64,000 nucleotides of DNA from Xanthobacter dioxanivorans. Its GTDB lineage: Bacteria > Pseudomonadota > Alphaproteobacteria > Rhizobiales > Xanthobacteraceae. Positions 1 through 9,342 of this stretch are shown here, one piece after another. The notes under the pieces were generated by a model. That model did not search any database. It worked only from the letters and a program-made list of their open reading frames with translations, and was not told the DNA's origin. The stretch is taken from assembly GCF_016807805.1 (NCBI RefSeq), contig NZ_CP063362.1, positions 5,250,501 to 5,314,500 of the forward strand, read 5' to 3'. The translations under genes and the position numbers were made by a program. Within the stretch, counting starts at the first letter, position 1; every line of letters starts with the position of its first letter.

Positions 1-142
1 CGATGCCCGTCTGCCGGTCCTGTGCCGTCGCATAGGCGTCGTTGGCGAAGTTCAGCCACGCATTGCCCGTCGCCGCCTGCGCATTCGCAGCCTTCTTGAT
101 GTTCGGATCCGGCATCGGCGCATCGCCGCTGTCCTTGCCCAT
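1..142 (-). CDS. Phage late-operon protein, C-terminus cut off by the window edge
   Basis: Reading leftward from an ATG at 142, an open frame continues to the window edge. It gives 47 residues beginning MGKDSGDAPMPDPNIKKAAN and rich in Ala, Asp and Asn. The start lies 3 bases after the stop of the GNAT gene, matching the tight packing of this operon. The N-terminal style (short charged lead, then Ala-rich helix) is common in phage internal virion proteins, but no family can be assigned from this fragment. Confidence 0.6.
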   Translation of the reverse strand, partial: MGKDSGDAPMPDPNIKKAANAQAATGNAWLNFANDAYATAQDRQTGI

Positions 143-145
143 GCC

Positions 146-559
146 TCAGCCCTCCGATATCCATTTGCATTCGCGCCGGAGCATCCCGAGCACGATCACA
201 TCCCCGTCCAGCGCTTCTTCCCGAAGCACCCCTTCGTCCTGAAACCCGATATGCCGCGCGAACCTCAATGAGGCCGCGTTGCTCGCCGAGATCAACCCCG
301 TCACCCGGCGGAACCCGCACTGAAGGAAGGGATAGGCGAACATGCGGAACAGGAAATCCTGGGTGAGCCAGCGCCCCGAACCATCGGAGGCAATGTGCAT
401 CGCGCACGAGCCGGGGGAGAACGTGTCATAGGCCGCGACCGCGACTAGAACCCCATTCCGTTCAAGCCCGATCGCCCGCGCATCCGAGCGGAACGCTGCA
501 ATCCCGATCCGGCCCGCCGCCCACGCCAGATAGCGCTCCGGGTCAGAATAAACGGTCAC
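146..559 (-). CDS. GNAT-family N-acetyltransferase-like phage protein
   Basis: About 137 residues with the GNAT layout: a beta strand near GVLVAVAAYDTF, a helix-strand stretch ending FRMFAYPFLQCGFRRVTGLI, and the typical late motif NAASLRFARHIGFQDEGVLR (Asn/Ala then helix, then G-F and an acidic strand). GNAT proteins transfer an acetyl group from acetyl-CoA; the acceptor here is unknown. Such genes occur beside tail genes in other phages. A GTG start at 559 overlaps the previous stop as GTGA, the habit of this operon; an ATG at 571 is the alternative. Confidence 0.65.
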   Translation of the reverse strand: MTVYSDPERYLAWAAGRIGIAAFRSDARAIGLERNGVLVAVAAYDTFSPGSCAMHIASDGSGRWLTQDFLFRMFAYPFLQCGFRRVTGLISASNAASLRFARHIGFQDEGVLREEALDGDVIVLGMLRRECKWISEG

Positions 560-1257
560 GCGAACACCCACACGCCGGCCACCATCGCTTCGTTAGAGCC
601 CCATGACCACGTCAGGGTTTCATCTGGCGCCGCCCCCTCCTGAACGGGGCAATGCGTGATGGCGTGGTAGATATCGGCCCCGCTCGATTGCACATTCACC
701 ACCGCGTCATCAATGAATGGAGCCCCTGACAAAGATGGCGCCGAAGCCGAGTCCTGATAGATCGCGAGGCACCCCACACCAAAGCCTGCGTCAGGAAGAT
801 CAATGTCGGTTATTGTAGCAGAAGAAGCCCCACTTCCGGCATAAGTAGAGTCAAAATCAACGTGGCTCGCACCAATGACGGGGCGTCCGGTTACGCGGAA
901 TACGCCGATCAGAACCGTGGAAATGTTTCCGCTGAACGTGATCGTCACGTCTCCCGTTGCCCCGGTCGGGACATGAGCCCATGCGGAGCCGATTGACTTT
1001 CCGATGGCCGCCCCGCCCGCCGCAGAACCAAGGGTTGCCGCGACCCCGCCAATCGTCACCGACGTGATGGTCTGGCTCCCCGGAGAGTTATGGCTGATGG
1101 CGAAGATGATTTCCCGGTCACTCGCCGGGTCGCCAAAGCTCGCGCCTGTCCACGTCTTTGACGAATAGCTGCCCCCCGAATTGTTCTGGAGCAGGTAACC
1201 GATGAACTCGATCTGCGGGCGGTTGCCGCCCCCGTGCCAGAAGCCGAACCGGCTCAC
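556..1257 (-). CDS. Phage virion-associated protein, beta-rich
   Basis: About 233 residues, rich in Gly, Ser, Ala and Thr with alternating hydrophobic strands (TITSVTIGGVAATLGSAAGG, GDVTITFSGNISTVLIGVF). This is the composition of a beta-sandwich virion or fibre-associated protein. The frame stays open upstream to 1407, but the GTG at 1257 overlaps the stop of the preceding gene (GTGA), so it is the preferred start. No family is recognised. Its place among collar and fibre genes suggests a distal tail part. Confidence 0.6.
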   Translation of the reverse strand: MSRFGFWHGGGNRPQIEFIGYLLQNNSGGSYSSKTWTGASFGDPASDREIIFAISHNSPGSQTITSVTIGGVAATLGSAAGGAAIGKSIGSAWAHVPTGATGDVTITFSGNISTVLIGVFRVTGRPVIGASHVDFDSTYAGSGASSATITDIDLPDAGFGVGCLAIYQDSASAPSLSGAPFIDDAVVNVQSSGADIYHAITHCPVQEGAAPDETLTWSWGSNEAMVAGVWVFA

Positions 1258-1817
1258 GTCACCAAGGCCCCGTCCAGAGCCCACGTATTCGTCGCCACCT
1301 TGAGCAGCGTCGCGAACCGGAGCGATTCCAGACCATACTTGCTGTTGTAGCTCTCGATCGTCACCCCGGAGCCCGGAGCGAAGGTGAGCTTCCCGCCACC
1401 GGAGCACCGAACGTCAACCTGCGTCCCCACGTCGAATGCCACGTCCACATTGGGGGGCACCGTGAGCGTCTTCGCGCTGGCGTTGGTCATGTGCACTACA
1501 TTGCCCGCGTCACCAAGGGCAAGCGTCTGTGAGGTTCCGGTGTAGGTGTTGATGGTCCGGATGATGTTGGACTTCGCATCGGTCAGCGCATCGATATCGG
1601 CCTGTAGCGCGGCCTCCGCATCCGTGAGGGCCGTCGTCTGATCGGCAAGGGACTGCGTGACCGTCGCCTGATAGGTCTCGAAATCGGTCTGGTTGGTCTT
1701 CGTGCCGATCTGCTTGTTGAAGTCCTCATATCGGACGGCGGCTTTGCCCTGGTTGCCCTGCCGGCGCGTGCCGGCGAGGATTTCAAGCTGCTCCTGAAGG
1801 ACGTTGTTGTTCGCCAT
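1254..1817 (-). CDS. Putative short tail-fibre/distal tail protein
   Basis: About 187 residues. Residues 1-80 are helical with heptad character (TDFETYQATVTQSLADQTTA and onward), suggesting a trimeric stalk. The rest is a beta-rich tip with the phage-fibre pattern of TLTVPPNVDVAFDVGTQVDV followed by GVTI and NTWALDG. This ending recurs in phage fibre or baseplate-distal proteins, where it forms the C-terminal beta domain. The ATG at 1817 overlaps the upstream stop (ATGA). Receptor binding is plausible but inferred. Confidence 0.65.
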   Translation of the reverse strand: MANNNVLQEQLEILAGTRRQGNQGKAAVRYEDFNKQIGTKTNQTDFETYQATVTQSLADQTTALTDAEAALQADIDALTDAKSNIIRTINTYTGTSQTLALGDAGNVVHMTNASAKTLTVPPNVDVAFDVGTQVDVRCSGGGKLTFAPGSGVTIESYNSKYGLESLRFATLLKVATNTWALDGALVT

Positions 1818-3004
1818 CACCGATTGCCCTTCGGATATGGCGTATCGCTGACCGACCAATTGCCGGTCGCGTCGTCATACTGGAAATAGGTCGGCGCGCG
1901 CCCTGGATTGGCCGCCTTCCATGCCGCAGCACCATGCGGAGACGGCGGCATGTTGCCAGCCGCCATGTAAGCATCGAAAGCCGCGCCTCGTTTGCCCAGC
2001 TCTTCGCTCCGCGCCCGCTCGGCTGCATCCATCTCCCGCGCTCGCTGTTCGATTTCAGCGCGACGTTCCGGCGGCGCGTCCGGCCCCAGCCACCTTGCCC
2101 AACCAGAGCGCGGATTGCGCTGCGCATGGAGCGCGACCCACAGGTCGCTGTCGGCGTCCTGCGGAATCAGGTCCGCGCCTCGCGCCTCGCCGATGCGCTT
2201 TTCCACCAGGGCGCGCACGGCCGGGTCGTCCAGCCACTTCGCGAAGGAGCCGTAATCCCCGTTCTCGACATTCGGCGGCAGGCCGCGGCCGCTGTCATAT
2301 ACCTCAGCAAGGCCCGCCAGCACGTCGTCCACATTGTGGTGCGCCTGCACCGGGACCCCGATCACCGGGTCCATGCTTTGCGCGTTGTAGGGGTTTTCGT
2401 CCGGCGGAACCTTGTTGGTGCTGACCCCCGTCAGGCGGAAGTCCTCGCCCTTTTTCCAAGGAGCCTCGCTTCGGACCATCCCCCGTTCACTGGAGCGCAC
2501 GATGGGCGGCATGTTCGCGCTTTTCACCACCAATGGAGGCAGGGCCGCGAACATCGGGACCATGTCCGTCCCGGCGTTGACCATGCCGATGCCGTAGTCC
2601 GCCGCCGCCTGTCCATACCGCCCTTCCCCGAGCGCCGCCCGCCCCCGCTGGAAATCCTCGTTGCCCTGGACGATGCCGGCGCCCGGAAGCATGGAAGCCA
2701 CGGCGCCCGGACCCGGAGTGAATGCGTCCAAGGTCTCTCGCGCCGATTTTGCCCCTCTGGAGAACGCATCATATGAGTTACGAAGATAGTTCCCGAGGCC
2801 AGTTTCCCAAAAGCCTGACCCCTCAGGAGCCCCCGAAATATCGCCTACCTTCACATCCCGCGGTTGGCGCGCTCCCCTTTCATTGAAGGTCGCGAGCACG
2901 GGCGCGGAGTCCACCTTATCGGAGCGGACGTACACGACCTCGCCGCCGATCCGGCTCACAGGGACAAGAGGAACGCCGCCGGGCGTGGTCGCAGGATCAG
3001 CCAT
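1817..3004 (-). CDS. Phage protein of unknown function in the tail-gene block
   Basis: 395 residues. The N-terminal 60 residues are beta-rich; residues about 90-160 are Gly/Ala-rich and mildly hydrophobic (PGPGAVASMLPGAGIVQG; FAALPPLVV). The C-terminal third is charged and helical, with repeated Arg-Glu-Ala heptads. The mix of a hydrophobic glycine-rich centre and a charged helical tail resembles ejected internal virion proteins of podoviruses, but no motif proves this. It starts 7 bases after the previous gene's stop. Confidence 0.55.
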   Translation of the reverse strand: MADPATTPGGVPLVPVSRIGGEVVYVRSDKVDSAPVLATFNERGARQPRDVKVGDISGAPEGSGFWETGLGNYLRNSYDAFSRGAKSARETLDAFTPGPGAVASMLPGAGIVQGNEDFQRGRAALGEGRYGQAAADYGIGMVNAGTDMVPMFAALPPLVVKSANMPPIVRSSERGMVRSEAPWKKGEDFRLTGVSTNKVPPDENPYNAQSMDPVIGVPVQAHHNVDDVLAGLAEVYDSGRGLPPNVENGDYGSFAKWLDDPAVRALVEKRIGEARGADLIPQDADSDLWVALHAQRNPRSGWARWLGPDAPPERRAEIEQRAREMDAAERARSEELGKRGAAFDAYMAAGNMPPSPHGAAAWKAANPGRAPTYFQYDDATGNWSVSDTPYPKGNR

Positions 3005-3011
3005 ATCGACC

Positions 3012-4769
3012 TCACAGCGCCTTCAGCTCGTCAACCGTCGTCGCCATGGCGATCTGGGAAATATCCACGTCCCCGAAGGCGTCGATTTCCCACTGGCGCG
3101 CCTTGAACCCCGCAGGAAGGCGCTTCACCTTATTCGCCTCCGAGATGGTCGCGACCTTCACCCCATCAGCATAGACGCCAACGGCAATCGTGCTCGCCCC
3201 GGCGCTCGGAATAGGGGTGAGAATGTCCCCGGCCAACGGGACAACCCCCACCATGTCGGACGCCAAATCTCCAGAGATGGAGCCGGCCGCGATCAATACC
3301 TCATTCGCCGCTGCGATGGCCGCGATTTCCGCGTCAAGGGCCGTTGCTTCTTCCGCAGAGAGCCCACCAGACGCATCCACGAGGATAGCTGCGAAGTTCT
3401 GCGGCGCCCCAAGGATGAACTGTTTCGAGCGCCAATACTGCTTGGCCCGAACGCCACCCGGAGGGTCAAACCGGAAGATGGTTTCCGCTTCCGGCTCAAC
3501 AAAATACAGCGCCCCCTCTTCAACGTCGTAGTACCATGCGGAGGCATAGACATCCGAGCGGATGAGGAAGGATGCAGCCCCCGACGTGTCCACCAGAATG
3601 GACCCGGTGATGGCCTGGCTGTTGTCGTCCACCGAGTTGTAGGAGGCGATCCATCGCCCTGCGAGCTGTCCGGCGCACATGGTCCCCGGGTTGAGCTTGC
3701 GCCATTCGTCAGGGCTGAACAGGTTGCCCGAAATGAGCCCGATGGCCCCACTCGATTTCACCGAGACGAGCCCCTCGTGGGAGGGAAAGACGATGGAATA
3801 GCCTAGGTCGATCACGCCCCGTGCGTTGATGCACGGATAGTTCGCCTCGATCTTCTCCATGGTCATGCTCTCCGGCGTGGTGCCGGTGACGAAATAGGGG
3901 TGCCCTTTAGTCAGAACCGCAAGAGATGTGCCAATGGCACCAAGAGCCACAATCTCAGTGTCCGTGGTCAGGACGTAGGTTTCCGGCCACGCATGGGGCC
4001 GCCACGGCTCGCTGAAATACAGGTCTTTCCCGGAGAACGCCGCCATCATGCCGTTGGGCATTGCAGTTAGGCCGGACAGGGTATCCACCGGAGGCGTCCA
4101 GTAGCGCGATGGCAGCACCTCCTCGAAAGCATCAACCGCGATGCTGTCCACATAGGAGGATGTGGAGGCCGAGCGTTCCGCAATGAAGTAGAGGTCGGTC
4201 CCGGCGCTCCCCGTTTGGCTGCGATAGATCCGCTGGTGCGTGATGTTCCGGCCCGAGGGGGTTGACGCGAACCCGGTCAGGGTCACGGTCTGCCCCGCCT
4301 GCCAATCCACCTCCGCAGAGGCTGGGCTGGGCTCCGATTCCTCACCGAAGCCCGTCACCCAGGTATAGACATAGATCCGGGTGTAAACGTTGCCCGTCCC
4401 GGACCCGCTGGGGGTGCCCGTGAGTGCGCCGGAGGGCGCGGCAAGAGCCAAGGGATAGACCGTGGAACCTACGCGCATCTTGGGCACGCCGTCGCCTGTG
4501 TAATAGAGGCGGTTCTGCGCAACCGGGCCTTCCGCGAGGTGGACGTGATCTTCAAACCCGAGCCACGTATCGCCGAACTTGTAAATGGTCAGGTATGAGG
4601 CGACAGGGGGCGAGGAGAGCGACAAAACCGATGACGGCTCATAATAGGGCGAAAGGCCACCATCGTCCAAGCGCGTGTTGAAGGCGGATTGCGCCGCAGT
4701 ATCCGGCAGAAGCCGTGGAATGATGCGGGGCTGTTCACCTGAAAACGCGGTGATCTTGAGCGCCGACAT
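3012..4769 (-). CDS. Large phage structural protein, putative tail protein
   Basis: 585 residues, almost entirely beta-rich with many Ser, Thr and Gly. Residues about 125-215 look like a fibronectin-type fold (YTRIYVYTWVTGFGEESEPS, then RNITHQRIYRSQTGSAGTDL). Residues about 230-440 carry repeated short blades (AVLTKGHPYFVTG, GYSIVFPSHEGLVSV, LYFVEPEAETIFRF) that suggest a beta-propeller. It sits immediately downstream of the collar fibre gene. The ATG at 4769 follows an in-frame GTG at 4772; both overlap the upstream stop. A tail-tube or tail-tip role is inferred. Confidence 0.65.
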   Translation of the reverse strand: MSALKITAFSGEQPRIIPRLLPDTAAQSAFNTRLDDGGLSPYYEPSSVLSLSSPPVASYLTIYKFGDTWLGFEDHVHLAEGPVAQNRLYYTGDGVPKMRVGSTVYPLALAAPSGALTGTPSGSGTGNVYTRIYVYTWVTGFGEESEPSPASAEVDWQAGQTVTLTGFASTPSGRNITHQRIYRSQTGSAGTDLYFIAERSASTSSYVDSIAVDAFEEVLPSRYWTPPVDTLSGLTAMPNGMMAAFSGKDLYFSEPWRPHAWPETYVLTTDTEIVALGAIGTSLAVLTKGHPYFVTGTTPESMTMEKIEANYPCINARGVIDLGYSIVFPSHEGLVSVKSSGAIGLISGNLFSPDEWRKLNPGTMCAGQLAGRWIASYNSVDDNSQAITGSILVDTSGAASFLIRSDVYASAWYYDVEEGALYFVEPEAETIFRFDPPGGVRAKQYWRSKQFILGAPQNFAAILVDASGGLSAEEATALDAEIAAIAAANEVLIAAGSISGDLASDMVGVVPLAGDILTPIPSAGASTIAVGVYADGVKVATISEANKVKRLPAGFKARQWEIDAFGDVDISQIAMATTVDELKAL

Positions 4770-5767
4770 CACACCCCCACGTAGACGATGAAGTTGCAGA
4801 CGATCGACGGCGGCATGTTGTTATGCGCCTGCCCGCCGCCAATGCTGTCTTCCGTGACCGTGATGGCTGGAGTTTCTTCGCTAGTGTCGATCGGACCCGC
4901 TCCAGTCGCGAGGGCGGAGCCCCCGGTCTGGACTGAGATGGTGCGGCTGATCGGGACCGTGTGCTTATGCGCCGCCTGCGTCGCGGCGACGTTGTGGTCA
5001 TGGGCTGGCATCTGCGCCGCGGTCATGGTGACGTTCTGCGCGCCGCCAGAGGCCCCAAGGGTCGCGCCGTCGATGCCGCTTCCTGCCGTCGTAACCCGGC
5101 CGGCCGCAGTGACCCCGCCCATGTTATCCTTACCGACGCCCACCCGCCCGCGTCGGTCCGGAGTGTTGAATGTGGTAGAGCCATCGCCCGATGCGCTGGG
5201 GGAGCCCATGGCGGCAAAAAGGAGGGCGTAGGTGACGCGAGACACGGCGGAACCGTTTGCCCACAGGAACCGCGCCGGAAGCGTCGCCCCGTGGAACTCA
5301 AGAACCGTCCCGATCGGGATCGGAACGAAGTCCTGCACCCATTCCGTGGTCGCGATCTGGTCGCTATCGTCACCATCCGCCGCCTTCGGGGCGCGCGGGG
5401 TGCCGGTGAATTCAGGACTGGCGAGATCGGCCTTCAGATTGAGCGCCGTCGTCATGTCGGAGGCCAGTGCGAATTCCGCCAGAGCCGCCGAGGTCAGCCG
5501 CACATCCACCCGCGCCCCGGAAGAGAACGAACGGGCCGTGGTGCCCTCCTGCCCCCGCGTGACCGTGAGAACATCTCCAGAACGCGCGGTGCAGCGCATG
5601 ATTTCGAGATTGCCGGAGCCGTCCACTACGACGACAGGGGACCAGTCGGAGGCGCCGAGGGTGGGGAACTTGCTCCCGGCGCTCCCGGCAAGAGAAATGG
5701 ACGTGACCGACGAATTGATGTTCGCCGCAAGCAGCCCTGTGGCGTTGTTCGTAAGCTTCAGGGCCAT
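4769..5767 (-). CDS. Phage tail collar-domain fibre protein
   Basis: 332 residues. The C-terminal half (about 150-332) has the tail-collar signature: an IPIGTVLEFHGA start, WANGSAVSR, FNTPDRRGRVGVG, the histidine motif MPAHDHNVAATQAAHKHTV and the closing NNMPPSIVCNFIVYVGV. In T4-like short fibres the paired His-x-His motifs bind iron in the trimer needle. The N-terminal part is probably the attachment domain. The start at 5767 leaves 1 base after the upstream stop; the longer frame to 5833 lies inside the neighbour. Confidence 0.85.
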   Translation of the reverse strand: MALKLTNNATGLLAANINSSVTSISLAGSAGSKFPTLGASDWSPVVVVDGSGNLEIMRCTARSGDVLTVTRGQEGTTARSFSSGARVDVRLTSAALAEFALASDMTTALNLKADLASPEFTGTPRAPKAADGDDSDQIATTEWVQDFVPIPIGTVLEFHGATLPARFLWANGSAVSRVTYALLFAAMGSPSASGDGSTTFNTPDRRGRVGVGKDNMGGVTAAGRVTTAGSGIDGATLGASGGAQNVTMTAAQMPAHDHNVAATQAAHKHTVPISRTISVQTGGSALATGAGPIDTSEETPAITVTEDSIGGGQAHNNMPPSIVCNFIVYVGV

Positions 5768-5768
5768 G

Positions 5769-6047
5769 TCAGCACTCCTTGATCCGGAGGCGGAAGCAGG
5801 CTTCGCAGACGCGCCCCTCGGCGGTGGTCGCAACCACCTTCACGTCATTCGTCTCGTCAGCGTCGCCGCCCTCGATCCACAGCTTCACGATCGTGTTGGA
5901 CACCTCTGCCGTGTCGATGGTCGCGGTCCCGCCCGAAATCGTGTTCACAGATGAGGCCAAGGCATCCCCAGACGGGAGCCAGCGCGTAAAGTCCACGTCG
6001 AAATCAAGCCGCTCGTCTGGCGTCTTGAAGAGGATTGTTCCGCTCAT
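5769..6047 (-). CDS. Small phage fibre-adaptor-like protein
   Basis: 92 residues, all beta in pattern. A leading FKTPDERLDFDVDFTRWL is followed by SNTIVKLWIEGGDADETNDV and VVATTAEGRVCEACFRLRI. Proteins of this size, opening and Ig-like pattern are found beside fibre genes as tail-fibre adaptors in other phages. The gene overlaps its upstream neighbour by 4 bases and is followed 1 base later by the collar gene, so stoichiometric co-production is likely. Family assignment is from memory of the pattern only. Confidence 0.6.
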   Translation of the reverse strand: MSGTILFKTPDERLDFDVDFTRWLPSGDALASSVNTISGGTATIDTAEVSNTIVKLWIEGGDADETNDVKVVATTAEGRVCEACFRLRIKEC

Positions 6048-6295
6048 GGCTTCCTGCCCTCTTTCGGGACGACGACTTCTCTCTGCCCCGGCGGGACGCG
6101 CACGGCGCGCAAAGCCTTTAGCTTTTCAACGCCACGAGATTGAATAGGCTTGGCGATCATCCGCGTCTTCGGGGCGGGCTCGAACGTGCCGTCTACATCC
6201 CACTCAATCAGGGCCACGCCGCCGCGCTCATCGGTCCACGACCACACGGCAACATCCCCAGCATCCGCCTCGGATCCGATAAGGGCAGTTTTCAT
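6044..6295 (-). CDS. Hypothetical phage protein in the tail block
   Basis: 83 residues: an acidic beta-rich front (GDVAVWSWTDERGGVALIEW) and a basic, proline-containing tail (LRAVRVPPGQREVVVPKEGR). It lies between the tailspike and the adaptor gene and overlaps the adaptor start by 4 bases. No family is recognised. A small virion or assembly factor is the natural reading of its position, but nothing in the sequence shows it. Confidence 0.5.
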   Translation of the reverse strand: MKTALIGSEADAGDVAVWSWTDERGGVALIEWDVDGTFEPAPKTRMIAKPIQSRGVEKLKALRAVRVPPGQREVVVPKEGRKP

Positions 6296-6349
6296 CAGGC
6301 CCGGTCCTCAGCTCGTGGTGCAGTAGAGGGGGGTCGGGCTGTTCATCTC

Positions 6350-8725
6350 TCAGCTCGCGTCCGGAGTGACGGTCGCCCAATCGGTCCCGCTGACGTGGCC
6401 GCTGCCATTTGTCAGGCGCGCCCAGCCGAGCGTCACCTTGCCGCCGGAAAGCAAGAACCCCGTGTTCTGGACGAACATGCCGTAGATGTAGGTGCCGCTG
6501 GTCGGGATCGATGCGGCTTGGCGCCCGCAGTTGTTCAGCGTGTTGCCGTAGGCGGCAGAGCCGGGGTCGCTGTCCACGATCGAATACCAGAACGCCGGGC
6601 CGGCACGTGGGCATTCGCCTATGCCCTTGTTCGAGGTCGAGAAACTCGTTGCGACGGGCTGGCACTCCAATAACGCGTGCTCGACGAACAGCTTCGTGCT
6701 GGTGCCGGCCGCCGCCGCCAGCGCCTCATCCGAAATGCGGGAGCAATTGCGGAAAGTGTCACCGCGCGATTTCACCCCATAGGCACCCTGCATGAGGATG
6801 GCCGTGATCCCGGCGCCGGCCGAGGTCCACGCCCCGTTTGCACCGCGCCCGGAGTGGCTGACAAGACTGTCCATGTCCCAGGTGTTCCCCTGAGAGATGA
6901 TGTTCTGGTGAAGCGTATTAGATCCAGAGAACACGAGGCCGCCGTAAACGTCGAAAGTCGTATTGTTCTTAATATCGCCCTTAACCTGCGCCGTTTCTCC
7001 GAAGAAGAACGAATAGCCAATTCCGTTGAACACGTTCCCGAGCGCAGAAAATGCCCTCACCTTTCCGTCGATAGAGACACCTGGCTGGCGCAGTGAGGCT
7101 TCCGTCAACGTCGGGTCGACAGGACCGTTACGAGTGTAAAACGTGCCGTAGCCAAGATCCGACAAGAGCCCGCCACTCGGGATGTCCCGCACGCAGACGT
7201 TGCCCGCCACCTGAATGGCGTAGCTTCCAGGCACCGGGTCGGTAGTGACCCCGCCGTCATTCCCCTGAAAATAAGGGTATGGGCTGATAACGGATGCGGT
7301 TCCGGTCACATTCTCCCCGGGAATAGCCGATAGACCACCGGCCTGTGCCGAAACGCCCGAGAGGCTGATGTAGGGCGCTCCGGAATTGAGCCCGTCCACA
7401 ATCGTGCGGTCGATACAGTTTTTGATGAGGTTCGGGCCGATCTGAAGACCGTTTGCCGCGTTCCTGCCTTCTGCCCCGCTGGTTTCAGTGGTCACGCGGA
7501 TGCCCTGTCCCATGCAGAACTCCGCCACATTGTCAGCCACGACACCGGAGACCATCCCGAGCGCCTTGATGCCCTGCGAAAAGCGCACCCGGTTGCCAGC
7601 GATCACGCCCCGCCGGTCGATGCGATTGCTCGTGTCATTGTGGGCCGCAATGGCGTCGTCATCAACGAACTCTACCAAATTGTGAGAGATATCGTAATCA
7701 TCACAGTCTGCAAAATTTATCCCATCTCTTGCGCAATACCTGACTACGCATCCTCTTGCCACAGTATTTGTTGACAACCTTGATACTATGCCCATAACGC
7801 GGGATTTCTCTACACGAATATTATCGTATAGAACACCGTCTACCCTTACTGACAAAAACGGATACGTTGACGATGTGGTATAGTCACCATCGTCACCGTG
7901 CGATCCTATTACCGAAAAATCCCTGAATATAACATTAGACACGCGCCCAGGAATATCATAAGAGCGGCCGAAAAGTATTGGTAGATCACCCTCTATCCAT
8001 TTAACGATAGAAGAACCGGTCCCTAAACCTACCACTTGCATCCCTGACACTACGCTAAACGTCTGCGTCGCAGTCGCGATCCGCATTGTGCCGGCTTCCA
8101 GCTGCAAGAGTGGATTGCCGGAAGCGCACGCGATGTCCCACGCGAGCCGAAAGGCGGCGGTGTCGTCTGTGGTGCCGTCAGCCTTCACGCCGCACCAACC
8201 GGCGCGGATGCCGTGTTTCGTGAACAGCTCCCACCACGTCCCCGCCGCGTCCTGCACGGCCATCGGCCCCGAGCTGGTTCCGCGCACGTAGACCGCGCCA
8301 GCGCCGAGGTCGCCAACGGTGGTGTGCCCGGACACGGCGAAGCAATTGAGCGGGATCGTCGTCGTCGCGATCTGCGCGCGAGTGATCTCAAGCGTGATGA
8401 CAGGCTTCGTGCCGGCCGCAGTCAGGCGTCCTTGTGCATCGACCGTGAAAGTCGGGATGGCGGCGCTGCTGCCGTAGGCTCCCGTCGTAACCGCCGTATT
8501 CGCCAGGGCCAAGGTCCGGTCACTGGAAAGGTCGCCGCCCCCTGAAAGTCCTGTCCCGGTCGCAATCGTGCGCGTTGCCGGGGCGGCCCCTACATCCGCC
8601 GCCGTGATCCCCATCGCCGCCTTGAGATTGGCGAGCGTCATGCGCCCACCCTTACCGGATGAATCGTGTCCGATCACATAGGAGAGCGTCCGCGCGACGG
8701 CGTTCTTGATGTTCTCGACGGCCAT
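6350..8725 (-). CDS. Tailspike with pectate-lyase-like beta-helix
   Basis: 791 residues. The N-terminus (about 1-110) carries the fibre-type repeat GTGLSGGGDLSSDRTLAL. At about 179-192 the motif GVKADGTTDDTAAF starts a right-handed parallel beta-helix of the pectate-lyase superfamily, with coils rich in Asn, Gly and Val through about residue 650 (NVIFRDFSVIGSHGD, VARGCVVRYCARDGINF). Such tailspikes bind and often cleave surface polysaccharide. DNA for residues about 220-345 (8060-7690) is clearly AT-richer than the flanks, indicating an exchanged receptor module. No catalytic residues can be named. Confidence 0.85.
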   Translation of the reverse strand: MAVENIKNAVARTLSYVIGHDSSGKGGRMTLANLKAAMGITAADVGAAPATRTIATGTGLSGGGDLSSDRTLALANTAVTTGAYGSSAAIPTFTVDAQGRLTAAGTKPVITLEITRAQIATTTIPLNCFAVSGHTTVGDLGAGAVYVRGTSSGPMAVQDAAGTWWELFTKHGIRAGWCGVKADGTTDDTAAFRLAWDIACASGNPLLQLEAGTMRIATATQTFSVVSGMQVVGLGTGSSIVKWIEGDLPILFGRSYDIPGRVSNVIFRDFSVIGSHGDDGDYTTSSTYPFLSVRVDGVLYDNIRVEKSRVMGIVSRLSTNTVARGCVVRYCARDGINFADCDDYDISHNLVEFVDDDAIAAHNDTSNRIDRRGVIAGNRVRFSQGIKALGMVSGVVADNVAEFCMGQGIRVTTETSGAEGRNAANGLQIGPNLIKNCIDRTIVDGLNSGAPYISLSGVSAQAGGLSAIPGENVTGTASVISPYPYFQGNDGGVTTDPVPGSYAIQVAGNVCVRDIPSGGLLSDLGYGTFYTRNGPVDPTLTEASLRQPGVSIDGKVRAFSALGNVFNGIGYSFFFGETAQVKGDIKNNTTFDVYGGLVFSGSNTLHQNIISQGNTWDMDSLVSHSGRGANGAWTSAGAGITAILMQGAYGVKSRGDTFRNCSRISDEALAAAAGTSTKLFVEHALLECQPVATSFSTSNKGIGECPRAGPAFWYSIVDSDPGSAAYGNTLNNCGRQAASIPTSGTYIYGMFVQNTGFLLSGGKVTLGWARLTNGSGHVSGTDWATVTPDAS

Positions 8726-9342
8726 CAGAAGAAGCTCGCTCGCGTGCGCAGAGGCGCGTTCTGCTGCCCCTTGCGGGCCGAAACAGAAAGCCGATCCAGA
8801 TCAGCGTCGAACCGCTGCACGAAGGCGCCGCCGAGCTGCGGATTGGCGAAATCAGACGGGGTGCTCAGGATTTCACCGATTGCCCCGTTCGCGATGGCCT
8901 GCGCATACTGGTCCACCATGAAATCAGGGAACTGGTCTGCGTCATCGGAGGGCGCCAGCACCAGATCGAACTTCAGGGCGCCACCTTGCGCGGGAACAAC
9001 GCGCACGCTGTCCGGCTCGGTCTGCGTGATCCATCGCGCGCCGGAGGATTCGGTGTCGTCGCGCCAGCCGAATTGATGAGCGTCAAGATAGGAGGCCGTC
9101 ACCGGCTCCAGCTTGTTCCCGTCCAGCCGGGCCGCGACGATTTCAAGGATGTACGAGCCCTGCGGCGCGCACAGGATGTCTTCGCCCGTGTCGGGAATAG
9201 TGAAGGCGTCCGCCATGCGCCAGAGCTTGGTGCGCTGGCAGAACGTCTTTCCAGCGTCCCGCAGATGGGAGAGCGCCAGCACTTCCGGACAGGCCGGGGC
9301 ATAGCGCAGCACCCTCGGAAGGAGGGCATCAATGTCCTTCAT
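8725..9342 (-). CDS. Putative phage head-tail connector/adaptor protein
   Basis: 205 residues. Helical start (KDIDALLPRVLRYAPACPEV) followed by SHLRDAGKTFCQRTKLWR, the pattern of phage proteins that sit next to an adaptor gene and stack on the portal. The C-terminal helix contains QNAPLRTRASFF. It overlaps both the upstream adaptor gene and the tailspike gene, so the order adaptor-connector-tailspike is translated as a unit. Function is inferred from position and general resemblance. Confidence 0.55.
   Translation of the reverse strand: MKDIDALLPRVLRYAPACPEVLALSHLRDAGKTFCQRTKLWRMADAFTIPDTGEDILCAPQGSYILEIVAARLDGNKLEPVTASYLDAHQFGWRDDTESSGARWITQTEPDSVRVVPAQGGALKFDLVLAPSDDADQFPDFMVDQYAQAIANGAIGEILSTPSDFANPQLGGAFVQRFDADLDRLSVSARKGQQNAPLRTRASFF

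Noticed and set aside
1..242. 66-residue plus frame at the left edge
   Set aside because: Antisense to late-operon genes that overlap each other by design; no ribosome site.
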